A stretch of 64,000 nucleotides of DNA, from NCBI GenBank assembly GCA_002748735.1, contig PDTC01000011.1, positions 1-64,000 on the forward strand. The letters run 5' to 3'. Source of the DNA: Desulfobulbus propionicus. Lineage in GTDB: Bacteria; Desulfobacterota; Desulfobulbia; Desulfobulbales; Desulfobulbaceae. How positions within the stretch are numbered: the first letter of the stretch is position 1; the number at the start of each line of letters is the position of its first letter. The translations under genes and the position numbers were made by a program. This document shows, one piece after another, positions 26,695 to 35,243 of this stretch. The notes beneath the pieces were generated by a model, which saw nothing but the letters and a program-made list of their open reading frames with translations, had not been told where the DNA came from and did not search any database.

Positions 26695-27345
26695 ATGAAA
26701 AAATTATCATCGAGGTTTCTCAGCAAGGAAGAGGAGCAGGCAGTCACTGCCGCGGTACAGGCGGCAGAGCGAACAACCAGCGGCGAGATTGTGCCGATGG
26801 TGGTCTCGGCAAGCCATACCTACCCGGTCGCAGCAATGCTTGGCAGCGCCTTTCTGACCCTGCCTTTGGCCCTGGTACTCACCCGGCTGAGCGGCTCCCT
26901 GCTCTGGCTTGGCCCTGACAATATGTGGCTTTTTCTGCTGTTTACAGCTCTTTTCTGCTTTCCCCTGTACAAACTGGTGGACACCTCGATCTTTCTGAAG
27001 CGACTGTTTCTGCTGCGGCATCAGGTGGAGGAGGAGGTTGGCGAGGCCGCACTTACCGCCTTCTACACAGAAGGCCTCTACAAAACCAGCGAGGAAAACG
27101 GTATTCTCCTGTTCATCTCGGTGCTAGAAAAAAAGGCCTGGATTCTCGGGGATCGAGGGATCAACGCCAGGATTTCCGCAGACAAATGGCAGGAGATTGT
27201 TGATGAGCTGTCAGCCGGCATCCGCGCCGGCCAGCAGGCAGAGGCTCTGTGTCAGGCCGTTACCGCAGTCGGTGAAATTCTCAAGCATCATTTCCCCATC
27301 GGTGACGCCGACCGCGACGAGCTCCACAACCTCATCATCCGGTGA
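26695..27345 (+). CDS. TPM-domain membrane protein
   Basis: A 216-residue protein without signal peptide. The first TPM half (LSKEEEQAVTAAVQAAERTTSGEIVPMVV) is followed by two membrane helices (near residues 45-95), and the second TPM half lies near the end (NGILLFISVLEKKAWILGDRGINARI, then WQEIVDELSAGIRAGQQAEAL). This is the third gene of the lemA operon. The membrane helices inserted in the TPM fold are usual for this subgroup. Function unknown; probably acts with the two preceding gene products. Confidence 0.88.
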   Translation: MKKLSSRFLSKEEEQAVTAAVQAAERTTSGEIVPMVVSASHTYPVAAMLGSAFLTLPLALVLTRLSGSLLWLGPDNMWLFLLFTALFCFPLYKLVDTSIFLKRLFLLRHQVEEEVGEAALTAFYTEGLYKTSEENGILLFISVLEKKAWILGDRGINARISADKWQEIVDELSAGIRAGQQAEALCQAVTAVGEILKHHFPIGDADRDELHNLIIR

Positions 27346-27373
27346 GCGCAAAACACCCTGCCCACAACGCCCT

Positions 27374-27484
27374 CTAGCGTTGCCGCACCTTTTTCAGCTG
27401 CGGATACAACTCTTCGGCACGACGCAGATTTTCAACAAAGAAGGTCATTCGTGCGTGAAGAGCGAATTTCCCGGCCCTCTCCAT
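27374..27484 (-). pseudogene. Possible truncated gene end next to IS remnants
   Basis: A 36-codon frame ending at 27374 translates MERAGKFALHARMTF, then FVENLRRAEELYPQLKKVRQR, which looks like a real helical C-terminus. No upstream part exists before the IS1595 remnant, so it may be a gene cut by insertion or deletion. The remainder of 27346-27601 shows only a 6-bp hairpin (CAACGC/GCGTTG at 27365-27382). Confidence 0.3.
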
Positions 27485-27601
27485 CAAAAGATAATTTTTT
27501 GTCTTTCATTAATCTTGGCGGAGCTTCGCATTACAGCTCCTGGCAGAACTGACCTGAGTCGAGCTGCCCTTGGCAGTTCAACATAATTTTGGGGCTAACA
27601 C

Positions 27602-27930
27602 CTAATATTTTCGTTTCAAGAGTGTTTTCAGGTTGTCAAGAAGTTTTTTTGGAGTTCCTCCATTGAATTTCCATTCACACTCTTTAAGGAAAAGTTCAAA
27701 GTGCTGCCTGGGCATTCGATTGTATTTTCTCATGCGTCTTTTGGCTTGATTCCAAAAGTTCTCAATGCCATTTATATAGTTATATAAAGCAGAAAACTCT
27801 TTACTATGATTTATCCTATAATGTGAAAATTCAGAGACATCCAAAGCATTATAAGCAGTTTGTTCGTCAGGACATAACACACTATCAGGATTTATGGCTG
27901 CTCGCTGTTTTATGTGGGTAAATCGAACTA
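27602..27930 (-). pseudogene. IS1595-family (ISXO2-like) transposase, C-terminal fragment
   Basis: The frame encodes about 105 residues that match the end of an IS1595/ISXO2-like DDE transposase: CPDEQTAYNAL (a core aspartate context), FSHYRINHSKEF, then YINGIENFWNQAKRRM with a catalytic glutamate, and the HFELFLKECEWKFNGG segment near the end. The coding frame extends upstream of its first ATG (RFTHIKQRAAINPDSV) up to the point where the ISL3-like gene ends at 27928-27930, so the two elements join there. The N-terminal two thirds are missing. Not functional on its own. Confidence 0.8.
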
Positions 27931-28949
27931 CAGTTTGCCCGCAACAAGATAAATCATCGTGATAAGATTTCGTTTGGTTCGGTAACCGCGTGCTCTGGCC
28001 TTGGCAGCCTGTATAAGGCTATTGATTCCTTCCAGGATACCGTTGTTGATTTTTGATGTAACCCGGCGCAGAACACCGTCCCAATGCCTTTTAATCGTGT
28101 AGGCCGCATCAATGATTGGTTTCAGGCGGCTGTGAGTTGCCCAGAAGTACCATTTCTTTAAAAAGGTCTCGGCTAAATCGGCTGGTTGCTGGTACACTTC
28201 CTGGAAATTGAGTTTGATATGATAGGCCCGGCTGGTTCCCAGATTGCGTTTTTTGCTTGTCAATTGATCCAGCAGGTCGCTTTGTGAAGCCTTGAGATTG
28301 GATTGGTTCTTCAAGCAGATATAGCTGCTGCCCTGATCGACGGCGTCGTTGAGAATCTTTATCACATGGAACCTGTCGAACGTCAGGTGCGCTTCTGGAA
28401 AGTGCTTTTCAACACCGCTGATGAATGCAGGTGACATGGCACAACACATCTCTTCAATGACACCAGGATTGCCACCGTGTTCGATCAGGTCGTGTTTAAA
28501 CCGGTGGACCGTAGATGCGTCCTTGCCATCAGTGGCGAACAACACGCTGGATTGGTCAAGGTCCACCAACAAACTCACAGAGGTATGGCCGCGACGGCGG
28601 AAGGTTTCATCTTCGCCCACTTGTTTGAGACCTGACGACGGTCAGTTTGCGGCCGGGCCTGGCCCAAGGTACATCAGCAAGAACCGCACTTTTCACGGTC
28701 GACTCTTGCGATCCTGGCGGTCGGGCATGTTTATGCTCAAAGAAGTTCAGATGACGCCATGTTTTCTTGATCGTATCGTGAGCCTTGGCACCAGACAGGC
28801 CGTACTTTGGGCAAGAAAAGGAATTTCTTGCTTTGGGAAAATCAAGCTGGATGTCCAGGCCCTTTTCATCAGGGATGAATTCTGCTGAAAAAACCTGCCG
28901 AGGGCGGCATCAAGCCAAGTGCCATTTGCAGAAGTTCTGTGTTTTTCAT
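27928..28949 (-). pseudogene. ISL3-family transposase, frameshifted and internally deleted
   Basis: Three pieces of one ISL3-type transposase are readable. The N-terminus MKNTELLQMALGLMPP starts at 28949. After a frame change comes LDIQLDFPKARNSFSCP, then KAHDTIKKTWRHLNFFEH and VPWARPG. The catalytic part begins QVGEDETFRRRGHTSVSLLVDLD near 28625 and runs to the stop at 27928 (FDRFHVIKILNDAVD, GILEGINSLIQAAKARARGY). The zinc-ribbon segment has lost cysteines, and roughly 60 codons between VPWARPG and QVGEDET are missing. So it is inactive. Its end abuts the IS1595 fragment. Terminal inverted repeats were not resolved. Confidence 0.8.
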
Positions 28950-29206
28950 AGGGGGTAGTCGTTATCACTAATCGGGCAAATTAATCAACTGCCTACCCAT
29001 ATGAAATAGCGAGGAACCATAAAATTTACCCCAGCCACCCTTAACTCTTGGTAACTGGGGTAATAAATACAAACTCTACCCAATCGTAGAATTCGTAAGC
29101 CTACGTGTTTTTCGCCCTGACAAACGCCCAGATATGAAGATAAATCTCAGATAATTTTAACATAACCACTGAGATAACAAACAACTATTTTCGTAATCTT
29201 TTGCTG
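28950..29206. other. AT-rich intergenic region
   Basis: About 260 bp between the IS remnant and the next gene. I see no coding frame, RNA gene or clear terminator. It is visibly richer in A and T than the flanking operons. Confidence 0.4.
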
Positions 29207-29536
29207 CTACTTCGCAATAGAAATTACTTGAAGCAGATCACCATCTTCAGCGCCTGCCGCTTTAATCCATACGGATTTCTCCAAGCTCAAGGCAGTCAGT
29301 GCCAAGGCAAGCATCCTCTCCTTAGAATCAGTATCCGGGAATGAAAGCCGCACTTGCGCATTTGGGGCCAGAGATCCGCAAGCATTTCCCGTAATATTTT
29401 TTACCCTAACGGCGTTTTCGCTGACAAACGTCACATCCATGGAGCCACAAACCCAAGCAGCTGCGTCAGCGGGAAGGCTTGCACCGAACAAAAACAGAGC
29501 ACCTGCCACCATCAACGATTTTGACAAAGCTTTCAT
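29207..29536 (-). CDS. Small exported protein of unknown function
   Basis: A 109-residue protein with a clear signal peptide (MKALSKSLMVAGALFLFGASLPADA, cleavage near ADA). The mature part has two cysteines (WVCGSMD and NACGSLA) that may form a disulfide in the periplasm. AGGAG lies 8 bases before the ATG. No family recognised. It follows the STN-repeat gene by 136 bp on the same strand and may belong to the tail of the type II secretion operon, or stand alone. Confidence 0.7.
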   Translation of the reverse strand: MKALSKSLMVAGALFLFGASLPADAAAWVCGSMDVTFVSENAVRVKNITGNACGSLAPNAQVRLSFPDTDSKERMLALALTALSLEKSVWIKAAGAEDGDLLQVISIAK

Positions 29537-29672
29537 TTTATTTTCTCCTTTTTCATTTGATTCGGCCTATTCTTATGACGAAAAGGCAGGTAGCGAGACC
29601 TTACGTCCGAAGGTCAAAGAAAAACTATTTTTATCCTTACCAATTTTACTCTATTGGACTTCTCACCCGGAG

Positions 29673-30323
29673 TCAATAGTTTTTTAGATCCTTTTTGCCA
29701 TTTTTAAACATTTCAAGTTGCTTTTTATGGCGCTTGGCTAACTCTACATAAGAGACACCGAATTCCGGGTCAATGGCCTCCGGATCTTTTTTGCTCTTTT
29801 CAAAACGTTCAAGCTGCTTTTTATGGCGTTTGGCTAACTCCACATAAGGGACACCGAATTCCGGGTCAATAGCCTCCGGGTCTTTTTTGCTCTTTTCAAA
29901 CATTTCAAGCTGTCTTTTATGCCGTTCGGCTAGCTCTTTCCGGGGAATTTCTAATTCTGGATCCAGGTCAGTGACATTCTCCCCCCCACCAATCTGTGAA
30001 AAAGCCCCCTCTTTTTTCCCATAAAGCTGGACAGTGACCAATCGCTCTTTCTCATCAATGAGCAGTGAAAAATTTACCCTCTTAAAAACTCGATGAAAAA
30101 AAGTTTCCAAGTCAATATCGGTATATTTTCCGTTGACCTGAAACGTGCGCCACTCGTCTGGTATTATAAAAGTATAATTGGTTTTTTTATGTAAGTCGTC
30201 TAAAACATTGATCAACTCAGCCCCAGCATACGTCCCCGATACGGATACCGATGATTGTTGCGTAACAGCAGCAGACTGAATTGGCAAAGAACAAAGAAGG
30301 AAAATTATAAAAATATTTTTCAT
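29673..30323 (-). CDS. STN-like domain protein with 32-residue tandem repeats
   Basis: A 216-residue exported protein. After a signal peptide (MKNIFIIFLLCSLPIQSAA) comes a region of about 75 residues (YAGAELINVLDDLHKKTNYTF to LVTVQLYGKK) that has the pattern of the secretin/TonB short N-terminal (STN) domain. Then three copies of a 32-residue unit follow (DPEFGVPYVELAKRHKKQL and FEKSKKDPEAI), the first one more divergent. The last two copies are nearly identical at DNA level, period 96 bp. The ATG is 12 bp after the gspE stop with GAGG upstream, in the place where gspF often lies. I know no named family. A role with the secretin or pseudopilus is inference from position and domain. Confidence 0.75.
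   Translation of the reverse strand: MKNIFIIFLLCSLPIQSAAVTQQSSVSVSGTYAGAELINVLDDLHKKTNYTFIIPDEWRTFQVNGKYTDIDLETFFHRVFKRVNFSLLIDEKERLVTVQLYGKKEGAFSQIGGGENVTDLDPELEIPRKELAERHKRQLEMFEKSKKDPEAIDPEFGVPYVELAKRHKKQLERFEKSKKDPEAIDPEFGVSYVELAKRHKKQLEMFKNGKKDLKNY
29700..29905 (-). repeat. Two near-identical 96-bp tandem repeats
   Basis: The forward-strand stretch beginning with CTTTTTATGGCG at about 29720 recurs at about 29816 with few changes, and a third, more divergent copy follows near 29912. The unit is 96 bp = 32 codons and keeps the frame of the STN-like gene, so it is a coding repeat that may vary in copy number. Confidence 0.75.
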
Positions 30324-30335
30324 TAGTATGCCTCG

Positions 30336-32027
30336 TTAGCTAACCCTATAAATTTCTTCAAGGGTTGTTAAACCTTGCAAAACTTTCTTCAATCCATCTT
30401 GACGAAGTGTAAACATTTCACTTGCAGCCGAAGACTGCGCCTCCTTTTTTAGCTGCCCGGCATCAGACGTATTGAGCATGCATAATTTTAACTCATCTGT
30501 CAAAATCATCAATTCAAAAATACCTATTCGGCCTAAGTATCCAGTATTAAAGCACTTAGCACATCCCTTTCCATAATAAAAAGAATGTTCACCAAACTTC
30601 ACTGGCGACAATCCTAGTTTTGTTAAATACTCTTTTGATGGCTTAAAAGACGTACGACAATCGACACACACTTTTCTTACTAAACGCTGTGCCAAAATAG
30701 CATTCACTGCCGATGACACGAGAAAAGGCTCAACTCCCATATCTACCAGCCTGGTAATGGCGCTCGCTGAATCGTTAGTATGTAAGGTCGAAAAGACGAG
30801 GTGCCCGGTCAAAGCGGACTGAATTGCAATCTCTGCTGTCTCCAGATCACGGATTTCCCCGACCAAAATAACATCTGGGTCCTGGCGGACAATAGTCCTC
30901 AAGCCCTTCGCAAAATCCAATCCTATCTTCGCGTTCACCTGCACCTGGCTGATACCAGGGAGTTGATATTCCACTGGATCCTCAACGGTAATAATATTGA
31001 GGTCCGGCTGGTTCAGCATACTTAAGGCAGAGTACAACGTTGTGGTTTTTCCGCTCCCTGTTGGTCCTGTGACCAAGATAATACCGTATGGCGCCTTTAT
31101 GAGACGAGTAAAACGTTCAAGATCGTTCTTTGCCATCCCTAAGGAAGAAAGTGGCAGCAGCACGCTCGACTTATCCAGCAACCGCATCACCACTCGTTCA
31201 CCAAAACTTGTGGGGAGTGTCGATACACGGATATCAATATTCTTATCGGCTATACGGATCTCTATACGACCGTCCTGGGGGAGACGCTTTTCAGCAATAT
31301 CCATTTTCGCCATGATTTTAACACGGCTGATCAACTTGGATTGTACATGCTTAGGTGGTGTGTACATATCATAGAGAATGCCATCGACCCGCTTGCGAAT
31401 CTTAACCCGGTCTTTATATGGCTCGATATGAATATCACTGGCATTATCACGAACCCCTTGGGAGAGCACCAAATTCACCAGGCGTATGACAGGTTCATCG
31501 CTGGTGTCATCGAGAAGGTCAGCGGTCTCCTCAATCTCATTGAAGATGGACTCCGGATCATCTTCGTCCATCCCCTGCACCACCTGTTCGGCAGCATCTT
31601 TACTGCTCTGATCATAGGCAGCGTTGATGGCAACAAAAATTTCATTTTGAGGAGCGAGGATAACGGGTATGCCTTCCCAGTCCAGGGTTTGTCGCAGATC
31701 ATCAAGCTGCTGATAATGCATGGGCTCTGCTGCGGCGATATAGGACTGCTCCGGCGTTGCCACAGGTATCATTTTGTATTTTTTAAGAAAATGGATAGGA
31801 ACCTGCTGCGTGAAAAAGGGATTTAAATCCACAGGTAGATTGAAGATGAGTCCCAGGCCATACTGGGTACTTCTCGCCCTCAGCAAATCCTCCTCAGAAA
31901 TCTTTTTCTGCTGGAGCAAGATCTCTCCGAGTTTTCCTCCTTTTTCCCGTTGCACGTCCAAAGCTGCATCCAGGATCTCCTCGGAAAGATCTATCTGCTC
32001 TGTTAAAATTTCACCCAGGAGCCGCAT
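30336..32027 (-). CDS. gspE: Type II secretion system ATPase GspE
   Basis: The cytoplasmic ATPase that powers pseudopilus assembly. The 563-residue protein has an MshEN-type N-terminal domain (RLLGEILTEQIDLSEEILDA, then KLGEILLQQKKISEEDL). Walker A is GPTGSGKTTTLYSAL (near residue 325), the Asp box and Walker B are present (RQDPDVILVGEIRD), and the tetracysteine zinc motif is seen (CVDCRT and CAKCFN). Length is usual. It is the last recognised gsp gene in the operon, followed directly by the STN-repeat gene rather than gspF. Confidence 0.96.
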   Translation of the reverse strand: MRLLGEILTEQIDLSEEILDAALDVQREKGGKLGEILLQQKKISEEDLLRARSTQYGLGLIFNLPVDLNPFFTQQVPIHFLKKYKMIPVATPEQSYIAAAEPMHYQQLDDLRQTLDWEGIPVILAPQNEIFVAINAAYDQSSKDAAEQVVQGMDEDDPESIFNEIEETADLLDDTSDEPVIRLVNLVLSQGVRDNASDIHIEPYKDRVKIRKRVDGILYDMYTPPKHVQSKLISRVKIMAKMDIAEKRLPQDGRIEIRIADKNIDIRVSTLPTSFGERVVMRLLDKSSVLLPLSSLGMAKNDLERFTRLIKAPYGIILVTGPTGSGKTTTLYSALSMLNQPDLNIITVEDPVEYQLPGISQVQVNAKIGLDFAKGLRTIVRQDPDVILVGEIRDLETAEIAIQSALTGHLVFSTLHTNDSASAITRLVDMGVEPFLVSSAVNAILAQRLVRKVCVDCRTSFKPSKEYLTKLGLSPVKFGEHSFYYGKGCAKCFNTGYLGRIGIFELMILTDELKLCMLNTSDAGQLKKEAQSSAASEMFTLRQDGLKKVLQGLTTLEEIYRVS

Positions 32028-32127
32028 CTCTTACTCACCTTCCTCCACGCGTCTGCCATACGTCTCAAGAGACCATTTCACTAATTCAAGAAAATTTTTA
32101 CTACGGTACGAGGCCTACACGCATCTC

Positions 32128-34407
32128 CTAATGATTCTCCAAATGTTTGAGATTCTCCCGTGCCATGTCACGCAACGCCTCAATTGCCTCTTCTTTCTGG
32201 CCCTCGATGATCGTATCAAAATCCTGATCAAGTACTTGCTGATACATCTGTCTTGCCTCCTCGGCCTGCCCTTGTCGCTCGTGGATAACCCCCATATTGA
32301 TTAATGCGTACGGATTGTCCGGATCAATTTTCAGGGCCTGCCGAAAATACTGCGAAGCTGTCTCCAGATCTCCCTGTCGCAATTTTGCAAACCCCACATC
32401 AGCCAAGGAGACAGCGTAGGAAGGCTTCGTCTCGTTGTAGAAAAACTCATTGACAATTTTGCTTGGTCTCGGCTGAACCTCCTCCATCGCATCTCTTTTA
32501 CTGTAATAAAGTTCAGCTAACTCAGCAGGATTTTCAACAATATGTGGCGTAATGAAGATAAACAGATTGGTCTTGGCCTCACGTTCACCCTTGGTCTTGA
32601 ACAACCAACCCAGCAAAGGAATATCCCCCAGCAAAGGGACCTTGTACTCGCCGCCATCGGTATCCTGACCGATAATTCCGCCAATAACCACGGTTTCTTC
32701 GTTGCGCATGATCACCGTGGTCTTCGCTGTCCGGGTGAACGTAGACGGTGTCAAGGTACCTGCCGACTGCAAGCGAACGACTTCCACGTCAATATCCATG
32801 CGAACCACATCCGCATGATTGATCTGCGGAGTTATTTTCAAGGTTGTTGCAACATCCTTGTACTCGTAATTGGTGTAATCCTGTTCAGCACTTGTGGTAT
32901 TCTGGCTGGTTATATAGGGAACATTCTCACCAACCTTGATCTGGGCTTCCTTGTTATCAGTGGTTAGGATCTGGGGCGCAGAGATGACATTGATGTCAGA
33001 GTCATCCTGATAGGCATTGAGCACGGAACCCAGATCAGGAAAACGAATCCCGCCAATCTCGATTCCCGACTGCAAGACCCCCAATGTAAAACCCGCTGGC
33101 AGGACTGCTGGGTCAGTGCCAATCCCACGGAGAATATCGTACGGATTGCCTGCGCTACCGCTGAAGCCCCCAGCAAGCTTGCCGGTTTCATCAGCAAAAT
33201 GCCCTGAACCACCCCACTGTACACCAATCTGGAAATCCTTGGTCACCTGGACTTCCATGATAAGCGCTTCCATGTACACCATACGTCTGGGAATATCGAG
33301 TTTCTTGATTACATCCTCCAGAACAAGATATTCCTCACGCGGGGCCGTAATGATAAGCGAGTTGGTTTCCACGTCTGCAGTAATCTTCATATCCTTGGAT
33401 ATAGCCGGTGCCTTTACAGGAGGAGCACCTTTAGCTCCCCCTGTGGGCTGCTGGGCAGGCAGACTGGTCAGGACTTTCACCAACTCTTCAGCACTGGCAT
33501 GCTGCAGATAATAGACCTGTATGTTCCCCTCACCCCGTGGCACCTCAATATCCAGTTGCGCGATAAGGCCTCGAATTTTTTCCACTTCGCCGCGATCAGC
33601 AAAAACGATAAGGGCGTTGGTTCGCTCATAAGGAATTACCTTGATAGTGGAGGGAATGGCCTTTCCTTTAACCCGGCGCTGGACAAACAACTGCCCGACC
33701 GATTTGGACACCGCCTGTGCCGACGCATGCTTCAAGGGGATAATCACCATCTCTTCGCCAATGGAGGGGACATCCATCTCGTTGATGATCTCCATCAGTC
33801 GAGCGATATTGGACTGGAAATCCGTGAGAATGAGAATTCCAGACTGGTCATGGGCGATAAGTACACTGGTCTTGGAGATCAAGGGGGTTATGATTCTTTT
33901 TATCTCATTGGCACTGGTATGTTTGAGCGAAATTATCTGGGTAACCACCTTGTCTTCAGGATCCTTGATCTCTCCCTGGCGGATGGTGGCAATACTTTTG
34001 GCCCTGGCCTGTACTGCGGGGATAATCTTGATGACAGCTCCAGCGGGAACAGTGGTGTAGCCATGCACCTCCAGCACAGATTCAAAGACCCGGCTAGCAT
34101 CATCCACTGAAATTCGAGTCGGCGAGATAATCGTCACCTTGCCTTTCACGGATCGGTCAACAATAAAATTCTTTTTTGTCAAGTCACTGATATATTTAAT
34201 AAAAACGTTGATATCAACGTCGTTAAAATCAATAGTGACGTAGCGTTGCGCACCTTTCTGATCTGCGGCAAAAACCGGTTGCCCAACCAGGAACAGCAGC
34301 ACCAGCACTCGTACCAGTAAGCCAAAGCCACTGGCTGCCGTACACCGCCTGTAGGCCACGGGGAAATCTGTCTGTTTCCTAAAAAACACCAAAGGGTTGC
34401 TCATCAT
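32128..34407 (-). CDS. gspD: Type II secretion system secretin GspD with C-terminal TPR extension
   Basis: GspD forms the outer-membrane channel. After a signal sequence (to about residue 50) come the N0 domain (YVTIDFNDVDINVFIKYIS), N1-N3 repeats and the secretin core (VGENVPYITSQNTT and VVIGGIIGQDTDGGEYKVPLLGDIPLLGWLF, ending LFIFITPHIV). The last 110 residues are unusual: TPR-like helices (FAKLRQGDLETASQYFRQALKIDPDNPYA, INMGVIHERQGQAEEARQMY) in place of an S domain. I start at ATG 34407 rather than GTG 34410. The TPRs may bind a pilotin or another partner. Confidence 0.94.
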   Translation of the reverse strand: MMSNPLVFFRKQTDFPVAYRRCTAASGFGLLVRVLVLLFLVGQPVFAADQKGAQRYVTIDFNDVDINVFIKYISDLTKKNFIVDRSVKGKVTIISPTRISVDDASRVFESVLEVHGYTTVPAGAVIKIIPAVQARAKSIATIRQGEIKDPEDKVVTQIISLKHTSANEIKRIITPLISKTSVLIAHDQSGILILTDFQSNIARLMEIINEMDVPSIGEEMVIIPLKHASAQAVSKSVGQLFVQRRVKGKAIPSTIKVIPYERTNALIVFADRGEVEKIRGLIAQLDIEVPRGEGNIQVYYLQHASAEELVKVLTSLPAQQPTGGAKGAPPVKAPAISKDMKITADVETNSLIITAPREEYLVLEDVIKKLDIPRRMVYMEALIMEVQVTKDFQIGVQWGGSGHFADETGKLAGGFSGSAGNPYDILRGIGTDPAVLPAGFTLGVLQSGIEIGGIRFPDLGSVLNAYQDDSDINVISAPQILTTDNKEAQIKVGENVPYITSQNTTSAEQDYTNYEYKDVATTLKITPQINHADVVRMDIDVEVVRLQSAGTLTPSTFTRTAKTTVIMRNEETVVIGGIIGQDTDGGEYKVPLLGDIPLLGWLFKTKGEREAKTNLFIFITPHIVENPAELAELYYSKRDAMEEVQPRPSKIVNEFFYNETKPSYAVSLADVGFAKLRQGDLETASQYFRQALKIDPDNPYALINMGVIHERQGQAEEARQMYQQVLDQDFDTIIEGQKEEAIEALRDMARENLKHLENH

Positions 34408-34491
34408 CACAGGCCTGTTTTTGTAAATACGATGGAATACATTACCTGCCTATTCACGGTGTTCCGATGTATAAACAGGCACACCCTGACT

Positions 34492-35238
34492 TCACGGCTG
34501 CACTTCGATTTCCTGAGCAAATTCACCATGCTCACCAGACTCTTCTTCATGGAGAAGGCCCTGATCTTGAACGCCATCGTTGACGTTTTGCTCCTCGGGT
34601 ACCTCCTGACGAAAATTCACTCTCCTGCGAGGATGGGGCACAGGCACATCCTGACGAGGAGCCGGGTTCACCTGGGGCGCCGGTGATGCCTCCTCTATCG
34701 GAGGGCCAGGACCAAAACTGAAGCCTGGAGCCCCAGGTCCCCCTCCTTCACGATCTTTGATCGTCAGGACCTCATTGCGTCCGTTAACCTCCAGTACCAC
34801 CTGACCACGGTCAACAGCTGTTACATATGCCCCCTGAATCGCGTCACCTATCTGATAAATCTCCTGTCGATTTTCTTTCTTGTCGACAATGATCGCCCTC
34901 GCATCACGGGTCGAGCCGGCAACCGTGCCTAACAACACCAGCTGCAAGGTGGTCTCCTGCAAGGATTCTGGCTCGGGTTCTACCTTCGCCCCTGGTTGTG
35001 GCTTGGTTTCACCTGCCACCACAAGGGTTGCGTCAAAGATATTTCTGTCCAGAATAATCTGGTAGTCCACACCTGTCTCTGTCGATGATCGCAAACTGGA
35101 GGCGTGCCTTGCAATCTTTTCGTTTTGCGCAATCACTTCTGGAGCCTTAAGCCCTTTGACAACTCTCCCGTACCAAAGTTTTACGCCCCCAAACAGTACC
35201 AGGGTCAGCAAGCCCAGTATGCAGATGGTACGCAGCAC
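34492..35238 (-). CDS. gspC: Type II secretion system protein GspC-like
   Basis: The inner-membrane clamp that links the secretin to the inner-membrane platform. The 248-residue protein has one membrane helix (residues 4-22), then the HR domain typical of GspC (TTLQLVLLGTVAGSTRDARAIIVD, IYQIGDAIQGAYVTAVDRGQVVLE). A classical C-terminal PDZ domain is not seen. Instead the tail is proline- and glutamate-rich (residues 165-248). Position between gspN and gspD supports the name. Confidence 0.85.
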   Translation of the reverse strand: MLRTICILGLLTLVLFGGVKLWYGRVVKGLKAPEVIAQNEKIARHASSLRSSTETGVDYQIILDRNIFDATLVVAGETKPQPGAKVEPEPESLQETTLQLVLLGTVAGSTRDARAIIVDKKENRQEIYQIGDAIQGAYVTAVDRGQVVLEVNGRNEVLTIKDREGGGPGAPGFSFGPGPPIEEASPAPQVNPAPRQDVPVPHPRRRVNFRQEVPEEQNVNDGVQDQGLLHEEESGEHGEFAQEIEVQP

Positions 35239-35243
35239 GATAA

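Noticed and set aside
28860-28900. TGA codons in the ISL3 transposase as further selenocysteine sites
   Set aside because: They lie in a frame already shifted from the conserved one, and the gene has other deletions, so they are decay and not recoding.
29597-29679. Small inverted repeats after the STN-repeat gene as terminators
   Set aside because: A 6-bp stem at 29597-29615 and a bulged stem at 29651-29679 lack T-runs on the minus strand.
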